Positions 17,806 through 26,234 of a stretch of 64,000 bases of DNA are shown here, piece after piece. The translations under genes were made by a program, and so were the position numbers. The notes under the pieces are model-generated. The model worked only from the letters and a program-made list of their open reading frames with translations. It was not told the DNA's origin and did not search any database. The stretch spans positions 1 through 64,000 of the forward strand of contig NC_015145.1 of assembly GCF_000189535.1 (NCBI RefSeq), given 5' to 3'. The first letter of the stretch is position 1, and the number at the start of each line of letters is the position of its first letter. The DNA comes from Pseudarthrobacter phenanthrenivorans Sphe3 (GTDB lineage: Bacteria > Actinomycetota > Actinomycetes > Actinomycetales > Micrococcaceae).

Positions 17806-18273
17806 ATGACCCCGACCACCAAGCACATCTTCCTCGATAAACAGCACCCCGTGCTGTGGCGGGCACTGAATGGACTGGGGCTCAAGCTCAAGGAAGCGGC
17901 TCAGGAAGCGGGTATCGACACAAGGACGATGGAACTCCTGAACGTGCGCATATCCCAGCTCAACGGCTGCGCCTACTGCCTGGACCTCCACGTGAAGGAA
18001 GCAGTCGAGGCCGGCGAAACACACCAGAGGCTGGCTGTACTACCTGCCTGGCGTGACACGTCATTGTTCACCGAGAAGGAGCGCGCTGCCCTGGCACTGG
18101 TGGAAACCATCACGGAACTGCCCGGGCACAACGTGCAGGAGCATGAGGAAGGTTTCGCCAGGAAACACCTCACGGAGGAGGAATTCTCGGTGGTCAGTTG
18201 GCTGGCCATCACCATGAATGCCTTCAACCGCATCTCGATCACCAGCCACCACCCGGTCCGCCGGAAACGGTAG
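17806..18273 (+). CDS. Carboxymuconolactone-decarboxylase / AhpD-like protein
   Basis: This 155-residue all-helical protein carries the AhpD-type redox motif with C55, C58 and H62 in NGCAYCLDLH, as in alkylhydroperoxidase-like members that relay electrons through a thiol pair. It probably detoxifies peroxides or shuttles thiols, but the substrate is unknown. ATG 17806 has GGAG at 17796-17799. It is unusual in being enclosed by DnaA-box clusters on both sides. Its last codons lie in a tandem duplication of 18 bp that also duplicates the stop. Confidence 0.88.
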   Translation: MTPTTKHIFLDKQHPVLWRALNGLGLKLKEAAQEAGIDTRTMELLNVRISQLNGCAYCLDLHVKEAVEAGETHQRLAVLPAWRDTSLFTEKERAALALVETITELPGHNVQEHEEGFARKHLTEEEFSVVSWLAITMNAFNRISITSHHPVRRKR

Positions 18274-18294
18274 TCACGCCGGAAACGGTAGTCA
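18259..18294. repeat. 18-bp perfect tandem duplication at a stop codon
   Basis: CGCCGGAAACGGTAGTCA occurs twice back to back (18259-18276 and 18277-18294). The TAG in the first copy ends the AhpD-like gene; the second copy repeats it outside the frame of use. Confidence 0.85.
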
Positions 18295-18300
18295 CAGAGC

Positions 18301-18440
18301 CACCGGTTATCCACAGGTCTTCCACATTGTTAATAACCGCATCCGCGGTGCCAGTTTGGACTGGGGGCAGGGTGGCGGTGCTGCGAACGAAGCGGCGGCC
18401 GTGAGCTTCCGGTCCTTATCCACAGTGTGGATAACTTTCC
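18301..18440. promoter_or_regulatory. DnaA-box cluster B, downstream of the AhpD-like gene
   Basis: This stretch holds three perfect DnaA boxes: TTATCCACA at 18307-18315 and 18416-18424, and TGTGGATAA at 18426-18434. The last two form a 19-bp palindrome around G18425. The 9-mer TGTTAATAA is at 18328-18336. The stretch lies between convergent genes (AhpD-like and tag), so a promoter function is unlikely, which favours a DnaA-binding or titration role. Confidence 0.8.
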
Positions 18441-18473
18441 CAACAGCTGGGGAAAAGCCCCTCCGCGTGGATG

Positions 18474-19079
18474 TCAGGCCGGCCAGACTCCGGAGGAGCC
18501 ACGCCGGTGGCTCCCCACCAAGTGGGTGTCCACCATGCCGATGGCTTCCATCAGGGCAAACATGGTGGTGGGCCCGACGAAGGCGAAGCCCCTTTTCCTG
18601 AGGGCCTTGGAGAGGGCGATGGATTCCGCCGACTGGGTAGGAACGTCTGCGTGGACCTCGGGGCGTGGTGTGACTGCAGGCTGGAACTGCCAGACGAAGT
18701 CCACCAGGCCGCCGTCCTGCCGCAATGCCACGGTAGCCCGGGCATTCTTTACGGCAGCCTGGATTTTCATCCGGTTCCTTACGATGCCCGGGTCCTGCAT
18801 GAGCCGCTCAACGTCATGTTCGGTGAACAAGGCAACAGCATCAGGGTCGAAGCCGATGAAGGCGGCCCGGAAGGCCGGGCGTTTGCGCAGGATGGTTGCC
18901 CACGAAAGGCCGGCCTGGAATCCCTCGAGGCAGATGCGTTCGTAGAGGCCCTGTTCGTCCCGAACGGGAAGGCCCCACTCGTTGTCGTAATAATCCCGCA
19001 TCAGGGGATCGGTGGACGCCCAGGCCGGGCGGGCCAGTCCGTCCGGGCCCACCAGGACACCGGATGGGTCAGGCGCCAT
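18474..19079 (-). CDS. tag: DNA-3-methyladenine glycosylase I
   Basis: Tag removes 3-methyladenine from alkylated DNA, starting base-excision repair. The 201-residue protein shows the family segments YYDNEWGLPV, LYERICLEGFQAGLSWATIL, FVWQF and SKALRKRGFAFVGPTTMFALMEAIGMVDTH. Compared with my recollection of the E. coli enzyme, the zinc ligands look altered: the His of YHDNEWG is Tyr here, and the N-terminal Cys and C-terminal Cys are absent, so it may lack the structural zinc. It reads minus, next to crgA. Confidence 0.9.
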   Translation of the reverse strand: MAPDPSGVLVGPDGLARPAWASTDPLMRDYYDNEWGLPVRDEQGLYERICLEGFQAGLSWATILRKRPAFRAAFIGFDPDAVALFTEHDVERLMQDPGIVRNRMKIQAAVKNARATVALRQDGGLVDFVWQFQPAVTPRPEVHADVPTQSAESIALSKALRKRGFAFVGPTTMFALMEAIGMVDTHLVGSHRRGSSGVWPA

Positions 19080-19083
19080 GCTT

Positions 19084-19335
19084 TTATGAACGCCAGCGGG
19101 TGGTCATCAGGAACCCGATGATGGCGATCCCGAAGCCGGCGACGATGTTCCACGACTCCCATGCCTGGACGGGATAGCGTCCTTCGCTGATGTAGAACGT
19201 GATGATCCAGAAGAGGCCGATAATCATCAGTCCGAACATGACCGGCTTGAACCAGACCGGGTTGGGCTTGTACGTCTGGGAAGAAGCCGGCTGGGCGGTG
19301 CTGGCAGTCTTCTTGCGAGGCTTTGACTCGGGCAC
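19084..19335 (-). CDS. crgA: Cell division protein CrgA
   Basis: CrgA is a small actinobacterial membrane protein that links FtsZ and penicillin-binding proteins to the septum. This 83-residue protein has a Lys/Ser-rich cytosolic N-terminus, the core KPNPVWFKPVMFGLMIIGLFWI (first membrane helix, about 26-49) and a second helix near 64-80 ending in RW. The gene lies between tag and the divergent sortase gene, as in other Micrococcales near pabA/pknB. Start is ATG 19335. Confidence 0.93.
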   Translation of the reverse strand: MPESKPRKKTASTAQPASSQTYKPNPVWFKPVMFGLMIIGLFWIITFYISEGRYPVQAWESWNIVAGFGIAIIGFLMTTRWRS

Positions 19336-19508
19336 TGGCTCTCCTTGGCGGGCTGGGCAAGCTCGGCGTTCCGGGCTTGATATCCTGCAAGAAGGAAATT
19401 GCCAGCGGTCCGCGCGATCTTGGTCAAGTCTGGATTCTTACTAGCAGCCAATTCTAGCCGCAGTTCAGGGGCCGCCGGTGCCCGTCGGAACCGCCCGGAG
19501 GAGAACGC

Positions 19509-20294
19509 GTGGTATTGCAGGAGAAGGCGAGGCAAGCTGCTGCGCCGCCTGCCGGCGTCGTAATACTGCGCGGGGCTGTGCAAGTGGTTGGCGAGCTGCT
19601 CATCACCGCCGGGATCATCCTTCTCCTGTTTGTCGCCTGGCAGCTGTGGTGGACCAATGTTGAATCGGACGCCAAACAGACAGAGGTCATCAAGGAATTC
19701 GCGCAGGACCTTGCCGGTGCTCCCCCGGCCGCGGCGGATGCAGCGGCGCCGCCCGCCGGGGAGGACTTCGGTGAGCCCGTGGTGGCAACCGCTCCGGCCC
19801 ATGCAGGGACCATCGGCATCATGTACATTCCGCGGTTCGGTCCGAACTACACCCGGCCGATCGTCCAGGGAACCACCAGCGACGTACTGGATACCTTGGG
19901 GCTGGGACATTATGGGACTACCGCCATGCCGGGGGCGGTAGGGAATTTTGCGGTCGCGGGCCACCGGCAGACCCACGGTGCCGTCCTGGACAATATCCAC
20001 ACCCTGGTCCCCGGGGACAAGATCTACGTCCAGACCAGGGACGGCTATTACGTCTACGTCTTCCGGAACAACCAGATCGTCATGCCCTCGCGCACCGATG
20101 TCCTGGAGCCGGTGCCCACCAGGCCCGGTGCCACCCCCACCGAAAGATTCCTGACCATGACAAGCTGCAACCCACGCTTCGGGGCCGAGGAACGCATCAT
20201 TGCCTACGCACTGCTGGACAGCTGGCGTCCCGCCTCGGCCGGCCCGCCGCCGGAAATAGCAGCCCAAGTGGCTGCAGCGATCGGAAAGGGCTGA
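19509..20294 (+). CDS. Class E sortase
   Basis: Class E sortases attach proteins to the actinobacterial cell wall, typically recognising LAxTG-type signals. The 261-residue protein has an N-terminal membrane helix (about 30-51), a catalytic histidine in AVAGHRQTHG, the catalytic cysteine in LTMTSCNPRFGAEERI and the nearby arginine. The class E assignment follows from the gene context (crgA-sortase-pabA-pknB) and motif spacing. The next small gene starts two bases after the stop, so they are a unit. Confidence 0.88.
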   Translation: MVLQEKARQAAAPPAGVVILRGAVQVVGELLITAGIILLLFVAWQLWWTNVESDAKQTEVIKEFAQDLAGAPPAAADAAAPPAGEDFGEPVVATAPAHAGTIGIMYIPRFGPNYTRPIVQGTTSDVLDTLGLGHYGTTAMPGAVGNFAVAGHRQTHGAVLDNIHTLVPGDKIYVQTRDGYYVYVFRNNQIVMPSRTDVLEPVPTRPGATPTERFLTMTSCNPRFGAEERIIAYALLDSWRPASAGPPPEIAAQVAAAIGKG

Positions 20295-20296
20295 GC

Positions 20297-20467
20297 ATGT
20301 ACGGCTGGATCTTCCGCCATCTTCCCGGCCCGCTGTGGCTCCGGATCTTCACCTCATTGGTGCTGATTGCCGCCGCACTGGTATTGATGGTTCAGTTCCT
20401 TTTTCCCTGGATGTCCGAGTACACCCAATTCACCGACTCAACGATTGGTTCAGCAGACCGGCCATGA
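20297..20467 (+). CDS. 56-residue membrane peptide between sortase and pabA
   Basis: ATG 20297 to TGA 20467 encodes MYGWIFRHLPGPLWLRIF, followed by a hydrophobic helix (residues 19-39, SLVLIAAALVLMVQFLFPWM) and a polar C-terminus. Its stop overlaps the pabA ATG in ATGA, giving translational coupling. Similar short membrane peptides sit at this place in related genomes as far as I know, but I know no function. The location suggests a link to cell-envelope processes. Confidence 0.75.
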   Translation: MYGWIFRHLPGPLWLRIFTSLVLIAAALVLMVQFLFPWMSEYTQFTDSTIGSADRP

Positions 20468-21105
20468 CCACAACCAAGATCCTCGTGGTGGATAACTACG
20501 ACAGCTTCGTCTACACCCTGGTGGGCTACCTCCAGGAACTCGGCGCGGAAACCACCGTGGTCCGCAATGACGACGTCACCCTGGCGGAAGCCATTGAACT
20601 GGCGAGTACCCGGGATGGCGTCCTCATCTCTCCCGGTCCGGGAAACCCCGCGGAGGCCGGGGTGTGCATTGACCTGATCAGGTGGTGCGGCGAGAACAGC
20701 GTGCCCATGTTCGGAGTCTGCCTGGGGCACCAGGCCCTGGCGGAGGCCTTCGGCGGCAAGGTGACGCACGCGCCGGAACTCATGCACGGCAAGACCTCGC
20801 AGGTCCAGCACATTGGCACGAGTGTCTTCGCCGGGCTTCCCTCCCCCGTCACCGCCACGAGGTATCACTCGCTGGCCGCCGTCCGGGAATCGATCCCGGA
20901 CGTCCTGGAAGTCACGGCAGAGACTGCATCCGGTGTGGTGATGGGACTCCAGCACCGCACTGCACCACTGTGCGGCGTGCAGTTCCACCCCGAGTCCGTG
21001 CTGACCGAGGGCGGCTACCAGATGCTCGGCAACTGGCTTGAGTCGCTGGGCATGAAGGGCGCGGCAGCCCGCGCTGCCAAGCTGAGCCCGCTCATCCAGC
21101 ACTGA
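20464..21105 (+). CDS. pabA: Aminodeoxychorismate/anthranilate synthase component II (glutamine amidotransferase)
   Basis: PabA/TrpG supplies ammonia from glutamine to the chorismate-amidating subunit for folate or tryptophan synthesis. The 213-residue class I amidotransferase has the nucleophile in GVCLGHQAL and the downstream His-Glu pair in GVQFHPESVLTEGG. ATG 20464 (MTTTKILVVDNYDSFVYTL) is chosen; upstream in-frame codons belong to the peptide gene. This position ahead of pknB is conserved in actinobacteria. Which pathway it serves cannot be told without the partner subunit. Confidence 0.92.
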   Translation: MTTTKILVVDNYDSFVYTLVGYLQELGAETTVVRNDDVTLAEAIELASTRDGVLISPGPGNPAEAGVCIDLIRWCGENSVPMFGVCLGHQALAEAFGGKVTHAPELMHGKTSQVQHIGTSVFAGLPSPVTATRYHSLAAVRESIPDVLEVTAETASGVVMGLQHRTAPLCGVQFHPESVLTEGGYQMLGNWLESLGMKGAAARAAKLSPLIQH

Positions 21106-21111
21106 CTGGGC

Positions 21112-23055
21112 CTACAGCAGCCCCTTCTTTGAGGGCGTTGGGGTAGGCGTCGGTGTCGGCGTTGGCGTGGGGCTCGGCGGTGGTGGCGGCGCCTTCGCCA
21201 CCACAATCGTGACAGTCGCCCCCTGCTCGACGGCGGCGTTCACGGGTTCGTTTTGGTCCGTCACCCTGCCGGGCTCCACCTGTGCGTTTTCGGCCTCGGT
21301 TACCGCCGGGACCAGGCCCAGTTCCTTGAGGGCCGCCTCGGCTTCCTCACGGGTACGGCCTCGCAGTTCGGGCACCGCCACCTTGCCCGTGGACACCACC
21401 AATTCAACGCTGGTTCCCACTCCCACCTTCTGCCCGGGGGCAGGACTGGTGGTGATGACGATTCCGGCAGGAACGGTGGCGCTGTTGGCCGTAGTAGTGG
21501 ACGGTGCGCCCACCAGTCCATTTTGGCGCAGGATATCCCTGGCCGCGGCTTCGGTCATCCCCGGAAGGTTCTCCGGGATCATGACCGCGCTGGGTCCCTC
21601 CGAGATGTTCAGGACCACTTCCGCCCCGGGGTCCAAGGAGGCACCTGACGCAGGGTCGGTGCCGATGGCTGTTCCCTTGGCAACGGTGTCGTGCTGTGAC
21701 CGGACGATCCGCGGCTTCAGGTCGGCGTTGTACAGTTCCTGCAGCGCTGCAGACTCAGTCATGGACACCACTGCGGGAACCTGGACTTTGGGCACTGCCG
21801 GGGCAGGGCGGTTGATGATGCTGTAAAGCCAGAGTGTTCCACCGGCCAGGACCAGCAGGGTGAAGAGCACCAGCGTAGTGATCCAGGCACGACGGCGGGA
21901 CTTCTGCCGGGGGCTCCGCTCACGTTCCGGAGGCAATCCCAGGGGCAGGGCATCTGCGGGTGCGTCATCGTCGCCGGCCACAAGGGGGTAGGCAGTTCCG
22001 CGGCGGGTGGCGTCCAAACGGCCGGTGGGGGCCTCATCCACGAAACCGGCGGCGCCGGCGGCGGCGAAGGCCTCAGTGGCTGGAGCGGACGGGGCAGGGA
22101 CATGGTCGTTCGGGTCTGTTGGCGCTTCGGAGGCTGCCAGTGCTGGTACTGGAACCCCTGAACGGGCAGCGCGCAGGGCACGGCGGAAGGCAGCCGCATC
22201 CTGGAAGCGGTCCTCGCGGTTCTTCTGCAGGGCCTTTGCCAGGACACTGTCCAGGGCTGGCGTTACCTGCGGATTGAGGCTGCTGGCCGGCTCCGGAATT
22301 TCACGGACATGCTGGTACGCCACGGACACGGGACTGTCCCCTACGAACGGCGGCCGCGACGTGAGCATTTCGTACAGCAGGCAGGCTGCGGAGTACAGGT
22401 CGCTGCGCGCATCAACCGTTTCGCCCCGTGCCTGCTCAGGGGACAAATACTGTGCTGTGCCCACCACGGCCTGGGTCTGGGTCATGGTTGCCGAGGAGTC
22501 GGCGATGGCCCGGGCGATGCCGAAGTCCATCACTTTCACCGAGTTGGTGCCCTCGCAGTACATGACGTTGGCCGGCTTGATGTCCCGGTGGACGATTCCC
22601 GCCTTGTGGCTGTACTCAAGGGCTCCCAGGACGCCCAGGCAGTAGTCGATTGCCTGGTCAATCGTGACGTCGTGGGCGCGGATCAGGTCGCGGATGGTCT
22701 TGCCCTCCACGTACTCCATGACGATGTAAGGGACCCGGACGTTTTCCTCCGAGCCGTCATGGATGAGGTGTTCGCCCGTGTCGTATATGGCAACGATGGA
22801 GGAATGGTTGAGGGCAGCCACCGCTTGCGCTTCCCGCTTGAACCGTGCCTGGAACTGCGGGTCACGGGCCAGGTCGGCGCGCAGCAGCTTGATGGCCACG
22901 GTCCGCCCCAGTCTCGTATCGGTACCCCGGTAGACGTCCGCCATCCCGCCACGGCCGATCAGGCCGCCCAGCTCGTAGCGGCCGCTCAGGACGCGGCGGT
23001 TATCCACCGGGAGGCTGTCCTCCCGGTGCAGCGGTGTTCGCGGTGACTCGTTCAC
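21112..23055 (-). CDS. pknB: Membrane Ser/Thr kinase with PASTA domains
   Basis: PknB-type kinases sense muropeptides and phosphorylate division and cell-wall proteins. The 647-residue protein has a kinase domain (GRGGMADVYRG; K56; catalytic D158 in HRDIKPAN; DFG 177-179; SPEQARGETVDARSDLYS), a disordered juxtamembrane part, a membrane helix at about 391-414, and three extracellular PASTA repeats (about 424-490, 491-558, 559-627). The tail is Pro/Thr-rich and ends in SKKGLL. It is the last gene of the operon that starts with fhaA. The four-to-fewer PASTA count differs among relatives. Confidence 0.95.
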   Translation of the reverse strand: MNESPRTPLHREDSLPVDNRRVLSGRYELGGLIGRGGMADVYRGTDTRLGRTVAIKLLRADLARDPQFQARFKREAQAVAALNHSSIVAIYDTGEHLIHDGSEENVRVPYIVMEYVEGKTIRDLIRAHDVTIDQAIDYCLGVLGALEYSHKAGIVHRDIKPANVMYCEGTNSVKVMDFGIARAIADSSATMTQTQAVVGTAQYLSPEQARGETVDARSDLYSAACLLYEMLTSRPPFVGDSPVSVAYQHVREIPEPASSLNPQVTPALDSVLAKALQKNREDRFQDAAAFRRALRAARSGVPVPALAASEAPTDPNDHVPAPSAPATEAFAAAGAAGFVDEAPTGRLDATRRGTAYPLVAGDDDAPADALPLGLPPERERSPRQKSRRRAWITTLVLFTLLVLAGGTLWLYSIINRPAPAVPKVQVPAVVSMTESAALQELYNADLKPRIVRSQHDTVAKGTAIGTDPASGASLDPGAEVVLNISEGPSAVMIPENLPGMTEAAARDILRQNGLVGAPSTTTANSATVPAGIVITTSPAPGQKVGVGTSVELVVSTGKVAVPELRGRTREEAEAALKELGLVPAVTEAENAQVEPGRVTDQNEPVNAAVEQGATVTIVVAKAPPPPPSPTPTPTPTPTPTPSKKGLL

Positions 23056-23070
23056 TGGCTGTCCCGGCAG

Positions 23071-24777
23071 CTACGGCTTGCAGGTGGGCGGGGCGCCGGG
23101 CAGTTCACCGTCAGCGCAATCGGGCAGGGATGATTCCGCGGTGGGTACGGCCACAGCAGTGGTGGTGGGTGACGGGGGTGCCGGAGCGGTGGTGGTAGGC
23201 GCGGGCGGCGCCACTGCATAGACCACTGTGATGGGGGATCCCACGGGAACCAGCCCGGTGGGATTCAGTTCCAGGACCCTGCCCGGGGCCGCGGCAGTGC
23301 TTTCCTGCGGAACAACTGTCACGGCGAGTCCCAGTGCCGCGAGTTCTGCCTGGACCTGCCGGTAGTCCTTTCCAAGGTAAGCCGCCGGGATCACGTTCAC
23401 CGTCTCCTGGGTGGGAGTGGGGGTCGGTGTGGACCGCGTCTGGGTGGGGGTGGCGGACTGGGTGGTCCTGGTGGGGCTCGCGCTGCTCGTCTGCGGGCTG
23501 CTGGTGGTCGCTCCCGACGTGGGGTCGTCCGAGGGAAAGAGGACTCCCCGCTGGCTGAGGAAGAAGCCCACCAAGGCGAACAGAAGGAGCAGGATCAGGG
23601 CGATCAGCGGCCACGTCCAGGGGCTGCGTCCCTTCCGCTGGGGCTCGTCGGCGGGCTCGTCGTCGTACGTTGTTTCTTCCGGAATCCATTTGCGCTCGGC
23701 AGCGAGTGCGTTGGCCCGGGCAAGCGCTCCCTGGCGGCCCTCGGCATCGGCGGCGGCAGCGCCCGCCGCCGCCCCTGCTGCGGCACCTGCCGCACCCGCG
23801 CCCAGCACCGGCAGGGCAGAGGTAGGCGTTGGGGAAGACTCCTGCTGTGTCCCGATGACGCCGGTGGGCGCGGTGGCTGTATCCACGGGGGCGGTGACCG
23901 GGCCGGTTCCGGTGTCGAAGAGGAGCATTCCCGGCACCGCGGCGTGCGCGGCTTTGATGTCACCGTTGCGGATGGCCTCAGCGGCCTCGGCGAGCTTGAT
24001 CGCGTTTTCCGGCCGGTTCTTGGGGTCCTTGGCAAGCATGGACATGAGGAGTGCACGCACCGGAGTGGGAAGCGTCTCCGGCAGGGGCGGCGGAGCATCG
24101 TTGACCTGGGCCAGGGCGATAGCGATCTGGGATTCGCCGGAGAAGGGGCGGTGTCCGCTCAGGCACTCATAGCCGATGACGCCAAGGGAGTAGATGTCCG
24201 AGGACCCCGTGGCGGTTTGGCCGGTAGCCTGCTCAGGAGCGAGGTATTGGGCCGTTCCCATGACCTGTCCGGTCTGCGTAAGCGGCACCTGGTCGGCGAG
24301 GCGGGCAATGCCGAAGTCGGTGACTTTCACCCGTCCGTCGGGCGTGATCAGGAGGTTGCCGGGCTTCACGTCACGGTGCACCAGGCCCTGGGCGTGGGCG
24401 ACGGCGAGGGCGCGGGCAGTCTGGGCGATGATGGACAGCGTGCGGTCCGGGGACAGGACCTGCTCGTGTTCGATGATGCTGCTCAGCGGCTGGCCGGGCA
24501 CCAGTTCCATGACCAGGTAGGCGGAGCCCTCCTCCTCGCCGTAGTCGAACACGTTGGCGATGCCCACGTGGTTCAGGAGCGCGGTGTGGCGGGCCTCAGC
24601 GCGGAACCGCTGAAGGAAGCCGGGGTCGCCGGTGTATTCCTCCTTCAGGACCTTGATCGCGACGATGCGTCCCAGGACGAGGTCTTTGGCTTTCCATACC
24701 TCACCCATGCCGCCGATCGCGATCCGCGTGGTCAGCTGGAATCTGCCGCCGAGGGTGATTCCGGTTGTAGGCCTCAC
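23071..24777 (-). CDS. pknA: Ser/Thr protein kinase (PknA type)
   Basis: The 568-residue kinase starts at GTG 24777, overlapping the pbpA stop in GTGA. It has the glycine loop [14 protein letters not shown], catalytic [17 protein letters not shown], and [24 protein letters not shown]. An Ala-rich linker leads to a membrane helix (near 390-411, [19 protein letters not shown]) and a single PASTA-like extracellular segment ([25 protein letters not shown]). It is translationally coupled within the operon and works with PknB in growth control. Confidence 0.93.
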   Translation of the reverse strand: MRPTTGITLGGRFQLTTRIAIGGMGEVWKAKDLVLGRIVAIKVLKEEYTGDPGFLQRFRAEARHTALLNHVGIANVFDYGEEEGSAYLVMELVPGQPLSSIIEHEQVLSPDRTLSIIAQTARALAVAHAQGLVHRDVKPGNLLITPDGRVKVTDFGIARLADQVPLTQTGQVMGTAQYLAPEQATGQTATGSSDIYSLGVIGYECLSGHRPFSGESQIAIALAQVNDAPPPLPETLPTPVRALLMSMLAKDPKNRPENAIKLAEAAEAIRNGDIKAAHAAVPGMLLFDTGTGPVTAPVDTATAPTGVIGTQQESSPTPTSALPVLGAGAAGAAAGAAAGAAAADAEGRQGALARANALAAERKWIPEETTYDDEPADEPQRKGRSPWTWPLIALILLLLFALVGFFLSQRGVLFPSDDPTSGATTSSPQTSSASPTRTTQSATPTQTRSTPTPTPTQETVNVIPAAYLGKDYRQVQAELAALGLAVTVVPQESTAAAPGRVLELNPTGLVPVGSPITVVYAVAPPAPTTTAPAPPSPTTTAVAVPTAESSLPDCADGELPGAPPTCKP

Positions 24778-26234
24778 TTATTCAACACCGCCTCAAAAAT
24801 TCTCTTCGCGTTCGGACTGGTTAGCTGTGCTCCGGTGGTGATGTCCACGCCCTCCATGACGATGGTGACACCCACCTGCGGGTTGTTTGCGGGGGCAAAG
24901 CCGGTGAACCAGGAGTTGTTGGTGCCGTTTCCGAGCTCCGCGGTTCCTGTCTTGCCAGCCACTTGTACGCCCGGCACGGCCGCCCGGTTGGCGATGCCTT
25001 CACTCACGGCACTGACCATCCACTCGGTGATCTGGTTGGCGATCTCGGGTGTGGTGGAGGTGCGCAGTTGCTCGGGTTGCGGTTCGTCGATGACGCGCAG
25101 GTCCGGCGACCGGAGGGCCTTGATCAGGTTCGGCCTCATCTGCACGCCGTCGTTGGCAATTGCTGCAGTCATCAGCGCAACCTGCAGCGGGGTGGCCCGG
25201 ACGTCCTTCTGGCCGATGGCGGACTGGGCCAGGCCGGGTGCGTCCAGGTCATCCGGGAATCCGTTGCCCTTGGCGTAGCCGAGCTTCAGCTGGTCTCCCA
25301 TGTCCTCGCCGAATCCGAACTTTTGGGCCTGCTCGGCGATGGCGTCGCGGCCCAGATCCAGCGCGATGCTGGCAAACGGCGTATTGCAGGACTGCTGGAG
25401 CGCGAAGGCGAAGCTGGCCGTGTCCCGGGTGTAGCAGTTGCCGCCCGCGTAGTTGGGCAGCGTGTACTGGATGCCCGGGAACGGCATTTCTGCCGGGTTG
25501 GGGAGCACGCTGTCCTTGTTGTACTTTCCTGATGCAAGGGCCGCAGCCGTGTCCACCAGTTTGTAGACCGAACCGGGAGCGAGGAGTTCCCCGGTGGGGC
25601 CGCTGACATTCTGGTTGAGGTTGATGCCCGGAACCTTGAGCAGCTCGTTGATGTTGGCGCTCTCGGCGTTGGGGTCCTGCGTTGCGATCAGGTTGGGATC
25701 GTAGGACGGCTTGGAAACCATGGCCAGGATGGCACCCGTTTTGGGATTGGTGACCACGATCGATCCACGCTGGCCGTCCGGAATAAGGCTGTAGGCGAGC
25801 TGCTGGATTTCCGGATCCAGGGTGAGTTCCACCGAGGCACCCTTGGGCTGGTTGCCCAGGAACAGCTGGCCCACCCGGTCCAGGAACAGCTGGTCCGAGT
25901 TCCCGGTGAGGACCTCGCCCATGGACTGTTCCAGCCCCGTGGCACCGAAATTCTGGGAGAAGTAGCCCGTAATTCCGGCGTAGAGCTCCGGCTGCGCATA
26001 GGTCCGCTGGAACTTGCAGGTCTCTGAGGCGCCCTCCACCGATTCCGCTACCGGGGAACCGCCCACAATGATCGCGCCGCGGTCGTTGCAGTAGTTCTGG
26101 AGGATGGCCCGCTGGTTCCACGGGTTGGCCTTCAGCTCATCCGCGCCCACCACCTGGACATAACTGATGGCGCCAAAGATCAGGGCGAACATGGCGATGG
26201 CTGCCACCCATGAGTGCCGTATTGCCTGGTTCAC
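24774..26234 (-). CDS. pbpA: Class B penicillin-binding protein (PbpA type)
   Basis: A 486-residue transpeptidase that cross-links peptidoglycan. It has an N-terminal membrane anchor (about 10-30), a dimerisation region, and the three catalytic motifs: SVYK in [11 protein letters not shown], and KTG in [12 protein letters not shown]. It sits between rodA and pknA and overlaps both neighbours by four bases. PbpA in mycobacteria is a division PBP controlled by kinase phosphorylation; the same role is inferred here. Confidence 0.95.
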   Translation of the reverse strand: MNQAIRHSWVAAIAMFALIFGAISYVQVVGADELKANPWNQRAILQNYCNDRGAIIVGGSPVAESVEGASETCKFQRTYAQPELYAGITGYFSQNFGATGLEQSMGEVLTGNSDQLFLDRVGQLFLGNQPKGASVELTLDPEIQQLAYSLIPDGQRGSIVVTNPKTGAILAMVSKPSYDPNLIATQDPNAESANINELLKVPGINLNQNVSGPTGELLAPGSVYKLVDTAAALASGKYNKDSVLPNPAEMPFPGIQYTLPNYAGGNCYTRDTASFAFALQQSCNTPFASIALDLGRDAIAEQAQKFGFGEDMGDQLKLGYAKGNGFPDDLDAPGLAQSAIGQKDVRATPLQVALMTAAIANDGVQMRPNLIKALRSPDLRVIDEPQPEQLRTSTTPEIANQITEWMVSAVSEGIANRAAVPGVQVAGKTGTAELGNGTNNSWFTGFAPANNPQVGVTIVMEGVDITTGAQLTSPNAKRIFEAVLNK

